From Artemisia argyi (lineage: Eukaryota > Streptophyta > Magnoliopsida > Asterales > Asteraceae), in contig CM060685.1 of NCBI GenBank assembly GCA_030686995.1, positions 131,093,823 through 131,157,822 on the forward strand: DNA of 64,000 nucleotides, given 5' to 3'. Both the position numbers and the translations under genes were made by a program. The notes beneath the pieces are model-generated. The model was not told where the DNA came from and did no database searches. It saw nothing but the letters and a program-made list of their open reading frames with translations. Below are positions 11,700-23,990 of the stretch, one piece after another. Position 1 is the first letter of the stretch; each line of letters begins with the position of its first letter.

Positions 11700-12135
11700 G
11701 AGCTGAACGTGAGTCTAACTTGAAGACTCTGAAATAAAGAAAAGTGCTCACCGGGAGACAACCCGGATTTATCATTTACTGTTTTTCTGTGTCGAGTCTG
11801 TCAGATCTACAGTAGATGCGGTGCATCTCATCTTATAGATGCGGCGTAAGAACTGAACAGATCATATCTTTTATTTTCTGTATTTTATTTTATTTTCAAA
11901 CTTTAAAACATTCTGTCAGTTTATTTAATGTGGCGCATCCCTGGTTAAGGATGCGACACATCTGGTCTTCTGATTCGTACTTATTCCAGGCTCGATACGG
12001 CGCATCTCATCCTATAGATGCGGCGTATCGACTGACCTGATGATTTCCAGATTTTTTATTTTAATTTTTAGGTTTTGTTTTCACTAACTACTAATGAATT
12101 ACGTGCAAGTTGTTACTTTCATAATACATGTGTGT
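11700..12135 (+). other. Element A post-ORF region with hairpin and palindromes
   Basis: The hairpin CCGGG-AGACAA-CCCGG at 11751-11766 lies 13 bp after the original stop; the same type of hairpin follows the last ORF in elements B and E. Then come six more copies of the family palindrome (about 11815-12030, for example GATGCGGTGCATC and GATGCGGCGTATC). No coding frame. Element B is inserted at the right edge; 12136-12140 is the left TATTT of its target duplication. Confidence 0.65.
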
Positions 12136-12140
12136 TATTT

Positions 12141-13572
12141 TGATACGTGGGAATCGCACCAGGCTTTACCTCTCGAGGGATCTCGAGAAGCTTACAACCC
12201 CCACCAGGCAGTGTACCTGATCGTTGTAGTATAGTATAGTGACAAGTACCGGGGGATTGATCGTTCAACTCAGGAATAGTGTCGCTAGGATTAGAAAGTC
12301 TCTTAAACTAAGTCTAGAGGTGAGGGATGATTCTTTTTGTATTTTAATATCTTATAAAAGCAAATAAAATCTCGGGTTTTGGAAGAGTGAGCGGAATTAG
12401 TTGCTAGCCAACTAACCTAATTAACTATAAATGCAATCAAAATAAAATAACAGAAATGAAAATGAAACTATTATACTAGTGGTGTAAACAATGATGGGGA
12501 AAGTTGTGTTTACTTAGGTTTCATTACTCCCTAGATATCTTTTACAGGTTGATAGCTTGTTACAATTGCATGGATGACGGGTCATATTCCTTAATACTAG
12601 TCGTAGGGCCGTGTACAATATTCCCTAACTCTATAGGATCCTACTTTACTCCTATGTCGAGCTGTTAGAAGCTCCTAACATGGGATCATTAGAATTCTCC
12701 TACGCATTAAATACAACCAAATATCGTAGTACACCTCCGATCATGTTTCTTAAGATATTCAAGCAAGTTACCAATTGAAGTCTGCCAGTTTTCTTAAGCC
12801 TAACATCGAATACAATCATCCGTAACAACTATAAACAAACAATCAACCCATAATTAACATCTAGGTTTCACTACATCTAAGCAAACACAAAAGAAATCTA
12901 GCCGAGCATGTTATATTGAAGACAAGCGTAAGATATATTCAAACAACACATAAACATATTGATTGAATTGAAAGAGTACTTATCTCAAATAGAACATGAA
13001 AGATTCAAAGGGTTGAAACCCTTGAAAAAGCTGTGAAAATCGGCCTAGGGTTTTTCCCTCAAAGTTGCACACTAATGAATGAAATTTGGAAAACTATATA
13101 TAGATTACAAAGGGTGATGGCGTCATGTATTGAGTTGTGACGCCGTCAACTCGCCGCCATAATAGAAACCGTATTGCCTAGATCCACATGTGACGCCTTC
13201 ATGTGTAAAATTGTTCTGGGCCATCACTAATACTTGGACCATGACGGCCTTGGGTGACGCCGTCATCTCCTATGCACAAAACTTTCTGGATCGTCACGTG
13301 TATTGTCCACATCCACCTCTTGTGTTACTCTTTGACACCATAATGTAGAAACTCTTGACGCCGTCAGGTACTGTTCCCAGCAAGGAAAATTAAGACTTTG
13401 CCGTTTTCTTCACTTTTATGCTCCAAAAACGTCCAAATTGCTTCCTTTTCCAGATTTCAATCCAAAAGTACCTAAAATGACAAAAGGAACGATTTAGGGC
13501 AATATTTGATCAAATAAATTCGAATTTGGGCTTAAATGACCCCTTAAAAGTAGTTCACTTTTCGCCTCATCA
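12141..13572 (-). repeat. Element B 3' LTR
   Basis: 1432 bp, paired with 34949-36379. On the minus strand it carries a TATATATA box (about 13093-13100) and, upstream of that, about ten copies or decayed copies of the TGACGSCGTCA palindrome (about 13125-13375). The sequence next to the inner edge (13573 on) is the polypurine tract, so this is the 3' LTR of a minus-strand element. Confidence 0.9.
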
Positions 13573-13611
13573 AATACCCTTACACTTGAGATTTACTTGT
13601 CCTCAAGCAAA
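13573..13611 (-). other. Element B terminal polypurine tract with upstream hairpin
   Basis: On the minus strand: hairpin TTTGCTTG-AGGA-CAAGTAAA (13611-13592, one G-T pair), then TCTC and AAGTGTAAGGGTATT abutting the LTR. The same layout occurs in A, D and E. Confidence 0.75.
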
Positions 13612-15983
13612 TGCGCTTTTATTCTAATCAAAATACAAGTTAGGGGTCATTTAACACTAATATAAAAGTAATTACAACAAATAATCGTTCCACTAAGGAC
13701 CAAAGACAAGCACAGAGATCATACACTAGCACCTCACAAATAGTGTTTAGATACTCACATCTCTCGGGTGTGATAAAGTATATATCACAATATGGAAATG
13801 AAAAACATCTCTCACTACCTGTTATAGCAAAATAGATTACCATATGCTTGGGAAAGGATCAAACCTCCACCACTTGGCGTAAGCACCTAGGATAACGTTA
13901 GGTGTAGGGATATGGAATACACAGTTTTGTTGGATAAAGGCAATATTTACTCGTGGCGAGTTAATCATCTTGGTTAATTACATGTACAAAATGGCGTTGC
14001 TAAGCCAAGACTAGACTCGACTTAAGCTAATGAATCAAAAATAACAAAAACATAAAACAAACATAGAATGAAACGGGATGGTAGTCCATATGTTTTTTCC
14101 TCTTTTCTTTTTCTTTTTTTCTTTTTTTTTTTTTCTTTTGAATTGCATACACTCTTACCCTACCATCCAAAATAATACATCATAGGGAATGTACATTCCC
14201 CTTATACTTGAATTTTTACATACTTTACAATAAACTAATCTAATGACTCGAATCAAGATAATCAAAACACTTTGAGTACTTTTAAAATTAACGCATATAT
14301 GGGGGTAATATATTATGTTCTTCCCCATTACTCCATAACACAAGTACTTTACCCATGAGTCCCAATCGTCCCAAAACAATATGTACAAGATATGACTCGA
14401 CTTAGCAACCATGTAATCAATTAGATAATTAACTAAGGGTTTAAAAATATAACAATAATGCACTAAAGATGAGTGCATACAAGGAAGGCTAAGGCGATTT
14501 GGGTGGGTTGTAACAAATTCTTCCTTTAAGTAAGATGCTTAAAGTTAGAAACGAAAAGATAGGCTCGGAGGGGTGCACTAGGGGTTTCGTGTACTAAAAA
14601 TGAGTACAACGCTAAGGTGTGGGAAAAATTAATTGACTTTACTAGCCAAGTAATATGACTTAAATGGTCAAGTAATTATGATACGGGTTTAACACAAGGG
14701 TGATCCTAATGCCTCTTATCATGTAGTAAATCCTACCACACGAATGTAGTCTCACTAGCGGTCTCGGGATGCATCCCTAACGCAAGTTCTAGAATCTAAA
14801 TGCCACCGGTACACTCATAAGCACTAATAATGAATGCTTTTCCAATCAAATCTAAAGGTGAACCTCACATATTTGGGTGGAAAATTTTTCTAAATGGTAC
14901 GGTTTTATGCTAGTCATACAACTCCTATCCATGAGACTCTTGCTAAGGCTAAAGTTTCACTCCTAAATGTTGTAAAAAATTTTAAATTTGGCGCTAAAAT
15001 TACACTAACATGTATTTCTCTTAGTTTTATTACACACTTACCATCAAACAAACAAACTCAAGTGCAATTGTATCCTATAAGGTATCATCATTTACCCTCC
15101 CTTTACACTTAGGATGAACATTGTCCCCAATGTTCAATTAAAGAATGTAAAAGTGAAATAGGTAAAAGAATGAAAGCAAATACTCCCCTGATTCGTTCGG
15201 TGTGGATAGTGTGATAACAAGGTTAGATCTTCCTACAAGAAAATGAACATTCAAAGCTTCCCATCCAGAAAAATAAATCATCTTCTTGTCATACATAACC
15301 AGTTAAACCTGAGAAAACAAACAAGGCAACCTCGCGTAAAATCGGCGGCAATCTGTATATACTAACAAGTCCTAGAAAACAAATTAAGATATAATGCTTG
15401 TGGAATGAATGTTTGCAGATTTCCTAGAGTTTATAAAACTAAAGAATTAACAAAAACTTTAAGACTCCGTTAGAAAAACAAAACTCACAAAATTTCCAGA
15501 ATTTTACACATGACGCCGTCAGGATTTAACTCCTGACGCTGTCAGAAGTAACCTGTAGAAATCTTTACGTTAAGTTTCTGGAAAATTTCTGGAAAAACTT
15601 ATGTCCTACTTCCTGGAAAATCCTGCAAAACATCATTATGACTCGATACAAGCAGTTGACTCTAACAAATACTAATATACATGTTCACTTAATATTGTGG
15701 AGAATCAAGATCAATTTCGTTCTTAAAAACAAATTTTGGGTTTCCCCTTATACTTAGCTTTTGCAAAATACCTTTATATGAAGTTAATACGAAGTTAAAC
15801 AACAAAATAAAGCATTTTCACAATTTTAGTTTGAAACATGATCTACCAACAATAAAAATAAAGCATGCATACGGAAGCAAATAACAATCAAACAAATAAA
15901 AATCACACACAACATGGGTTGCGTCCCAAGAAGCGCTTTTCTTTATTTACGAGTCTTGTAGCTAGACTCAAGGTCATGGTCAA
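13612..15983 (-). other. Element B 3' noncoding block
   Basis: This block is shared, with indels, by elements D (about 58000-60480, opposite strand) and E (52707-55142). It contains a T-rich low-complexity tract (14099-14140), a second hairpin GAACATTG-GGGA-CAATGTTC (15135-15116 on minus) followed by a purine-rich tract AAGTGTAAAGGGAGGG (15112-15097), a pair of TGACG palindromes (15512-15545), and at 15915-15928 the hairpin TGGG-ACGCAA-CCCA just past the end of the coding frame. The frame at 14155-14478 (minus) is open here and partly open in D and E, but gene status is not supported. Confidence 0.7.
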
Positions 15984-17456
15984 TTACGTGACCTCATCGT
16001 TGGTCTCATTCTGTAGGTCATCTCCAATCTTAGTTTTGTATTCTTGACCTAGTAGCAAACATTCCTTGTAGAAACCAAGTATTCTATTCATGAAATAATT
16101 TACTCCTCTACGTCTATCCTCACCATTCCTATAGTAAACCGCTTGCGTGTGTTCCTTTTCTATGTTTGATAGAAGGCGGTATTGTCCAATCTTATAGGGC
16201 ATTTGGTAAGCAATCTCATCGTTCTCTTTCTTGAATCTAACTATCCCTAGGGTCGGGTCATAACTCATCTTAGAGGCCTCAACAAACGGTTTTCCGAACA
16301 CTACTTGACTTAGGCAATCATCTATAACCGGACGAGTATCCTCTACTATCACAAAGTCGGTAACATAAGTGAAGTTTCCTACAAAGACAACAATCCCTTC
16401 ACTCTTCCTACAAAATTGCTCATCCAATTCGTGTTAGGCATCATCCTATAACCAAGTTGCTTCTTCATTACCCAATTATAATAGGTCATAGTCATGATGT
16501 TTATAGGAGACCTATGATCGATATAAGCTTTCCACACATGCATATGCCCAATGTTGCATGGTATGTTGATGTTAGAGGGATCTCCTACTTTAATAAGGGG
16601 TGAACCAAGGATATATGGTGTCTCGGGATCATCGAATAAATCCTTGTGATATTCCCGTTCTTCCTTGGTGGGTAACTTATCAAAGTACTCTTCTATGTTT
16701 TCTACTTTTTCTAACTTTTCTTCCTTAGTAACCTCAACTTCCTTAATTTCACCCCTAGCCTCGGTTTCTATCCCAACTTCATCCTTGTCACTTTCTTCTA
16801 TATTCTTATCTATCGGCTTAATGGTGACAACATTGACAAAGTGGATTTGTTTGGATGATGAGGGGTCCTTAATTTGGATTCCGCTATTAGTGTCCCTAGT
16901 GTCCTTCCTAGGTGTAGTTAGCACTTGGTTGTTAGGGGCTTTCAACAAGTTGTCAATCTTATTCGTCATCTCCGTTTGTTGTTGATTGAATTCGGTTTCA
17001 AACTTAGCTATGTGAGCTTCTTGAGATGCCATGAACTTGGACATCAATCCTTCAAGATTATTGGTACTACCATAGTTATTAGAAGGATTGTTGTTGAAAG
17101 TACGGTTAGAGGGTGGACCGTTTGGTTGGTAACGATTAGGTGGATTGGAAGAATTGTTTTGGTTTTGTTTCCACCTAAGATTTGGGTGATTTTTCCAAGA
17201 GGGGTTGTAGGAATCAACGTAAGGGTTTGGCTCGTGTTTGAAAGTGTACTACTTGTCTCCCGCTTCGTTGGTACACGAGGATGCGTAATCCGCAAAAGCT
17301 TGTCCGGGGAGTTCCACGCAATCACGAGTGTCATGGGGACCACTACATAATTAGCATGAAGAAGTGATTTTGTTCACTTGGCTTGAAGGCTTGGGAGCTT
17401 CGTAAGATTTCATGAGAAACTTGACTTGGTCTTCAAGTTCCATGATCCTAGGGTCG
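15984..17456 (-). pseudogene. Element B gag-protease, 3' part
   Basis: On the minus strand this continues the frame begun at 34777, resuming after element F. It has the zinc knuckle C-x2-C-SGPH-DTRD-C with an in-frame TAA at 17351-17353 inside it (consistent with CAA to TAA), an Asn/Pro-rich stretch, a long E/K-rich linker, then the degenerate retropepsin site YIDHRSPINIM, where the catalytic D-T/S-G is replaced by DHRS. Next is the block VGNFTYVTDFVIVED and VVFGKPFVEAS, shared with element A. A frameshift near 16400-16430 separates the last two blocks. The final part (LGFYKECLLLGQEYK) resembles the end of gag-pro in this group. No RT follows. Confidence 0.7.
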
Positions 17457-17461
17457 GGAGT

Positions 17462-18306
17462 TGTTGGTCCCTTTTACTTGGTTAACTATAACTACAAAGC
17501 TAAAGTAACCAAGTTATATGACTTTAAACAAAGATGTATAAAATGATTAACAATAAAGTAACGTAGATATAAGAGACAATATTTTTCAACGTTTAATTTT
17601 TTATTAGAAGTTAATCAAAAAGAATCGTACCCAAGTGTTTGCGGAATAACACTTGGGATTGAAAACGACAAGTATAGTATTGACTCCTCACTAAACTCAA
17701 TCTATGTTGAGTGACAACTTTCAGGACCCACTGAGCTATCTCAGGGGTTATGTTGTTCCTTGGAGGAGTAAAAGTGGTTTGTGAATGCTTTGCATTAATT
17801 GCACAAACTTGTCAACTTTTACTCCTCTCTTATGCTACCTATTTATACACAAATGTGAACAATCCTATTATACAATGGACCTAAGTATTCCTCAATAAAA
17901 TCTTGATAGATTTTATTCTCTAGCAAGGGAAACTTCATTGGGTTAAGTCCAAAAGGCACTTTCTGATGACAGCCTGGTTTAGTGAAATAGATCAAACTTT
18001 CCCGCTCAGTCCCGCCAAAACTTCAGTCTTCTAGTCATCAGTCTTCAGTACCATGAAGTTGTTGAGGAGTCATGGGGTTCAGTGAGTTATTGTCATCCTC
18101 ACTGAACCCATCACCTTCTTCTTGGCTTAGATCACACTTCACTGAGTTCCGCCTCACTGAATGGAGAACCTTTCTTCTTAGGCTCGGTCAAAGCATCCTG
18201 AAGATGACTCGCTGAGTTACTGTTCACTCAGTGACTTGTTTATACTTAAGTTATTTTACGTTCAAATCCTTGTTTGAAGAAGATTGGGGAATTCAGTGTC
18301 CCAACA
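17462..18306 (-). repeat. Element F 3' LTR
   Basis: 845 bp, paired with 33104-33992. Compared with that copy it lacks about 44 bp (after 17976) between two TTTA microrepeats. A TATA box (TATAAATAG on minus) lies at 17839-17847. The inner third has many TCACTGA/TCAGTGA phrases. Confidence 0.9.
17839..17847 (-). promoter_or_regulatory. TATA box in element F 3' LTR
   Basis: TATAAATAG on the minus strand, conserved in the 5' LTR at 33481-33489. Confidence 0.55.
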
Positions 18307-18320
18307 ATCTCCCCCTATTT
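18307..18320 (-). other. Element F polypurine tract
   Basis: On the minus strand AAATAGGGGGAGAT directly precedes the 3' LTR. A small inverted repeat TATTTG...CAAATA overlaps its upstream side. Confidence 0.75.
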
Positions 18321-18499
18321 GAACATACAAATACCCTAACTGTTTCTTGATTCAGTGTGAGTTGGTAGGGGTCTTCATCTCTTACTGAATGTTGTTGTAA
18401 TTATAAGTAGGACACATAATTTAAACAAAAATATCAAAGTTTATTCATAGTTATTACAAGTCCTACAAATTACAAAAATAAAAAGATAGTTGTTGCAGA

Positions 18500-21400
18500 T
18501 CAGATGTTCAGGTGGTATCCAAGGTTTTCAATCTTTGCTTTCTTTGATCTGAGTAGGTGCCTTTCAGGATGTTGATTGATCATTGCTTCCAAGTCCTGGC
18601 AGAATCTTTTGTTCTCATCACTCTTGCTTGGGGACGCCAACATGAGGTACATGAGCATAGCTTTGATTCCTTCCTTATCCATATCAAACCACCTTTGGAA
18701 CGCCAGGCTTCCATACTCATCAGTGAAGCATAAGCCTCTTTCAGGAGCTTCAAGGACCGCATTGTTCACGAATGTGATCCCTTCAGGAAGCGACCTGTCA
18801 CACTCTAACCCTGGTAGTTTGATCTCAGGCTCCATCTCAATTTGCTTCCTTTTCCTCTTGGAAGCCTTTGATGGAGCAGTCTCTTTTGTTGAGTCAGGAA
18901 AAAGAGAGGGAATGTTAAGAGCTTCAAGCATTGCTCTCAGTCTGTCGTACCTATCCTTCAGTGATTCAAGAAGTTTAGGAACCACAACATTGTTCTTTTT
19001 GGCTATGATAGAACGAAGCTCATCAAGCTCAGTGATGCCAAAGTCAGCAAACTTGAAAGGCTTATGGATGTCAAGTATTCTTTTATCACGTACCCTAAAG
19101 ACGGTGACCACTGCAGGATCGGTGTTCCTGTGGATTTGAATGTCAGTGATCGTTTCAGGTCTTAACCTTTCTTTCATCACCCAAGTATACTTTTCGACCC
19201 TGTGTTTTCTGATTTGAGCATCTTTCCTGAGCTTGTTTTCCCTTTACCTTTTGAGAGCATTTAGCTCTTCTTCCTGAGCCTTTTTAAAGGCTGCACCAGC
19301 TTGTTCAGTTGCTAGTGCCTCAGTATTCAACCCAATCTTTTCAGCTTCCTCATGAACCGCCTGAATGAGAACAGGCTTGCTCATTCTCTCTTCTTCAGCC
19401 ACCTTTAGTAGTGTCTCAGTCCTTTCCATGTGAGCTTGAATTTCGTCATGAGTGAGATGATGTACTAATCCATTGATTTCAAACGGAACCTTGATAGGTG
19501 CATCAGGGTCAAATCTGACCAAGGTTGAGGCTGGCTTGAGCACAATTTCAGGACTAGAGGTGGTAGCAATACTTTTGCCTCTGTCCTGTCTGAGAGAAGA
19601 AGAAACTGGTTCCTCCTGTGGTGGAACTTCAGTGATTGGTGTTGCTTCAGTGACATGCTCCCCCTCAGTGTGAGAGGGCTATCCAGCTTCTTGTTCAACA
19701 GTATTAGGGGCCTCAGTAGCATTCTCCCCCTCAACATTTGCCTGAGTGTCAGTGATGGCAAGTGTTGGCTGTACTAAAGAAGAAGTAGATGCTCCCTTGA
19801 AGGCTTGAAAAATTTCAGTCATCATAGACTTGATCTCCTGAGTATCCTGCTGAATGATGGACACCCTGGAGTCAAGTGCAGCCTGTGCATGTTCAAGAGC
19901 TGTCATCCTGGATCCCAAGGTCCATGCCAGAGAAGTAGACCTTTGGGACTGAGCTGTCACTGATTCTTCCATTTTGATGAAGGAAGATTTGAGAGACTCC
20001 ACAGTAGTGATGAGACCCTGAAGATTAGAACCCTTCAACAAGTCAAGTAACTCAGTGAGGGCCACTGAGTTTACCTGATACGTCTCAGATGCCTGAAGTA
20101 GTTTCCTGGTGAGTTCAGGATCATCCTTGACTGATTCTTGAACCGACTGAACCCCTACATTCAGCTGGTTGAGGGTTATCAAAAACGGATTCAGGCGAGT
20201 GATCATCTGTGTCAGGGAGTGGTTGACTAAGGAATTTTGTTCCCTGACATCTTCATCGAAGTCTTCGACAGCATCTTTGAGATTATGATAGTGAACCGCC
20301 TGTTCAGTATGCATGTCAAAGACCTCATCAGTGATCCCCCTGTACAAAATGTTAGTAATCTTTTTGATGAATTTGGTGAAGGTTTTCACAGTGAGAGGAG
20401 CCTGATCATCTCCTGAGGATTATGGCTCGGAATGTGTGTCAGCATCGTCATGGTTAGAAGATTGAGGAGACTGAGGAATTGGTTTAGGGACTGTCTCCTC
20501 AAGCTCCATGTCATCTCCGGCCTTGAAGACTTCCTCATCACTGTTGAATTCATCATCAGAGTACAAAACTGCCTGAGCTTCAGCTAGGGACTGAATCTGC
20601 AAAGTACGGTTATCCGGCTCCTCTTCATAAGAAGACTAGCCTTCGTTTTGGCCAAGTCCTAACCCCTCAAATCCGATAGATTGGGTTTTATCTACCTGGT
20701 CCTCAGGGTCAGTTCCCGAGTTATGTGCACCTTCGGGGGTGGTTGTGAGTTCCATATCAGCGGGTGGTATGTGTCCCTCTGAATCTTTGTCCCTCGTGAC
20801 CCCTTCAGGCACTGATGGGTGTTTCTCAGTACCATCACTAGGAGCCGTGAATGTTGTGTCCCTATCAGCTGGTTGTATGTTTCCCTCTGAGTCTTTGGGA
20901 TGAGTTTTTGTGCCCTCAGACAAAAGCTTTGATTGGCGAATGTCCTCATCAGGCACCTTAGTGGTTATGCCCCCCCTTTCCAATAGGCTTGTGCTGGCCT
21001 ATCGAAGATTTAGGGGCGAGAACTCCCTGTTGCTTGGGTTGTGATTTACCCGAGCCTTTGGCAGGATGTGAATGTTTGTGGGTCCCCTTCTGAGTGGAGT
21101 AGTGCTGCCCCACCGAGGGTATAGGACCCCTTACTCCCTGATACTCTGGTTATGATTTGCCAGAGTCTTTAGCAGGATGTGAAGGTTTAGTTGGTTCCGA
21201 CCCCACTGACTTGTTTATGCCAGTAGGGCCTTTGGGAACGGGTTCGCCCAAGGACACTGAGTGTGATTTCTCAGTGCCCTCCGTTGGCCTTTGTTTTGTG
21301 GCCAAAGATTGGCTAATGATCCTGATGGTGTCGGCAGTCAGGGTCTGTTGTTGTTGCCCCCTATTGTCAGGCTTAGGGGCAGAGGACTCAGTGGCGAGTG

Positions 21401-22329
21401 GCTTGGGTTGAGCCACCTTCCTGGACCCCTGTCCCTTCTTCCTCTTCACCTTTTTGGTGGGAGAGGGAATTGGTGAAACAATGTTGTCACCCTGGATAGC
21501 AGTCAGCATGTGTGTGGTCAGGGAGACAGGTGTTACCTCAATAGGGTCACGTGAGTAGTTTGCCTTATGTAAGACATCAGGTTCAATGCCGACACTGTCA
21601 GGCTTGATATACTCAGACCCTAGTAGGTCATTCAGGGAACAGGAAATGAATCTAGGGTAAGACATGTGTTTTTGCCTAGACTTCCCACCCAATTTGCCTA
21701 TGAGGTCCCTGAAGATAATTTCTCCAAGGTCAATCTTTTTACCCTCAATGAGACAGTACACTATCATTGATTGAGTAGTGTTTAGTTGCTCAGTTGAGGA
21801 CTTATTCCCCCCAAGGACCTGAATTACGAATGTCATCAGGATCCTCCAAGGGGTAGGGAACCATGTCTTGATGATGGGGGCTTTGTTCAGTAGGGCCCCT
21901 GGAGTAACATCAGGATGATGCTTATCATAGGGCCCTAGATCTAAGAGGAGTTGTTTAACCTCATCTTCAGTGGGTGGGGCTACAAAAGTCTCAGTGTAGT
22001 CAAGGCCAGTGGCTTTGACAAAGGTTTTGTAGTCAAGAATAAGGGACTTAGTCCCATTCTTCACTAAGAACTTGATTTTGGCCTCCTTTGGTGCATCAGG
22101 GTTTTCAACCACCGCTGAGCACCAAAATTCCCTCATGATAGATGACTGAGGGGGTCTTTGTGAATGTGGTGGTGAGAAAATAGTTTTGTAAGAATTTCAC
22201 TACATCCCTGTATTCAGGGAACCCTTCAGGGTAGGCAAAGTTCCCCACCACATTGTTTTTGGTGAGGTCTACGCTTTCCATTTGGAATTCCACATTGGGT
22301 GCGTATTTTATGACCTTTGAAGATGCCAT
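18500..22329 (-). pseudogene. Element F env-like third ORF, broken
   Basis: A long frame downstream of RNase H on the minus strand, in the position of the env-like gene of SIRE elements. It starts at ATG 22329 (MASSKVIKYAPNVEF) and has a globular N-terminal part of about 230 residues (REFWCSAVV, then YCLIEGKKIDLGEIIF, then MSYPRFISCSLNDLL) as in many Asteraceae Copia third ORFs, from memory. A Pro/Ser/Lys-rich middle holds two copies of a PAK-SGKS-P / S-GQH unit, then an acidic segment, a coiled-coil segment with heptads (about 20389-19800) and a basic C-terminal domain ending QHPERHLLRSKKAKIENLG. One frameshift lies near 22136 and one at a C7 run (20970-20976). In-frame stops end at 21150, 20636, 20420, 19679 and 19244; each fits CAA or CAG changed to TAA or TAG. 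No signal peptide or clear membrane segment is seen, so 'env-like' is positional only. Confidence 0.65.
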
Positions 22330-23130
22330 TTTAGTTTGATAAAAAGGTCTGGTTTTGAATAAAGAAGAAGCACACACAGATTTAGAAAGCAAAAGAGTTC
22401 TTGAAATAATTTTGCAGGAGTTTTGTTAAGATTTTAAAGCGTGTGTGTGTTCTTCTTTGTGGGGGTATTTATAGGGTGGGAATTAGGGTAGTGATGTTGC
22501 GGATACCAAAGGTTTAAATTATTCAACCAAAATGGCATAATAATGTTGGTTTGATATCCGCATTAAATATCACGATTCCCAATACCCTTGTTTTCTCTCA
22601 CTTCGTGAGTGAACAGTTGTGCGGCTCTACAAATAATGCACTTTTGCAGAAAGAAAATCATCACAACTTTTGTATGTGAGGGAGCATTTAATGCTCACTA
22701 CTACACAAAAGGCTATAAACACCCCTTAATAAAGACTGGTTATATAAAACCCTATTCCTATGATAAAAAAACTAGCGGGATTGCAAGGAACTGAGATTGG
22801 TTGTCTTAAAAAAACCAGTTTTTATAAGACAAAACACATAAAATCTGGGTTTACGAGTAAAAACCTATCTTTTTATACAATCAAAGAGAGTGCTTTTTTG
22901 ATAACAACATGTCTCTATATATGGACACCGTCTTTGAAGAAACAACCTGGTTCTATTAGTTTGGGCGGTTTATTTATTTTTTATTTTTTAACAAAGGGCG
23001 GTTTAATTCAAATTTTCAATGAGAGATCGTTCAAAAAAATTTGAGTGAGAGATTTAATTATAACTTTTTCATTGCACAAAGTCACACACAGTCGTTATTA
23101 ATCTTCCTCCATTCCCTCCCTCCCTTCACT

Positions 23131-23513
23131 ATGCCATCGCAAAATATTAATTTGAGATCTGATCTGCAAAATAATAATAAGAATGGCGATGGTGTCATCA
23201 TTAAAAAAAATATAAGCTTGTACAATTAGGGATCAATCAGTCGGTAAAAAAATATCATCACTATCAGGTATTATTTTTACTTTTCTTCATCAATTATTAT
23301 TAATTGTTAAAAATCAATGTTTTTGTATTTGAGTACATATTAGAAATAATCAGCAGTTGGTATTGGACCCCATTCTTGTGCTCTTATCCTTCAATGTTTA
23401 TTATGTTTGACCGTATCTCATCTTGGATATATTTACCTGCAGGCCACCATTGGAATTGATTTCTTGTCAAAAACAATCTAACCTGAAGATAAAACTGTTC
23501 GCTTACTGCTTTG
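23131..23513 (+). pseudogene. Captured RAB6/RABH1-type small GTPase fragment, exons 1-2
   Basis: The exon 1 remnant (ATG 23131; KYKLV-LG--QSV-K--IIT about 23206-23267) corresponds to the start and P-loop of RABH/RAB6 GTPases, with a frameshift and the GKT lysine region altered. A GTATTA donor follows. Exon 2 starts after a CTGCAG acceptor at 23443 and reads [12 protein letters not shown], stop, PEDKTVRL-LW to about 23513, matching the switch I/G2 block ([21 protein letters not shown] in known RABH1, from memory) and ending at the conserved L-W exon end. The intron between them is retained, so capture was at DNA level. One TAA interrupts exon 2, and the rest of the GTPase is absent. Confidence 0.75.
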
Positions 23514-23990
23514 GTAATGGTGAGTTGTAACCCCTTCATGTTGGGTATGTATGTGTTGAACTTAGGCTTATTAAATTTTTTGGGTTAGTTGTACGCTTAA
23601 TCTATGTATGTGTATGTATATTGCAGTCTTGTTACTTTGGGGCTTAATTGAAACTTAGACCTAATTTAAGAGAGTTAATTGATGTTATATTGTTGTGTGA
23701 CTTTTTATAAACATATTACTGTTAGTTAAAGGTTTTGTTTAGTTTAAAGTTTAATGACTACACTATTAGATATTTACTTGCTGTTTTGTGTATTGAATGT
23801 CAAGATAATAACAATTAGTGACAAACTTGCTGATTTTATTGACTATTTTTAGAAGCTATAACAATTTTATATTTCATAGCATCATACATTTGTTTGTTAC
23901 AAATGGCTCCTATGCTATGAACACCCGTTAATGGCTTTTGTTATAATTTTATTAATGCACTAATATCAAGCTGAAATGGTTTTTCAATAG

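Noticed and set aside
18576..19139. 187-codon frame on the plus strand
   Set aside because: It is antisense to the env-like ORF of Copia F, whose protein has the better composition and family resemblance.
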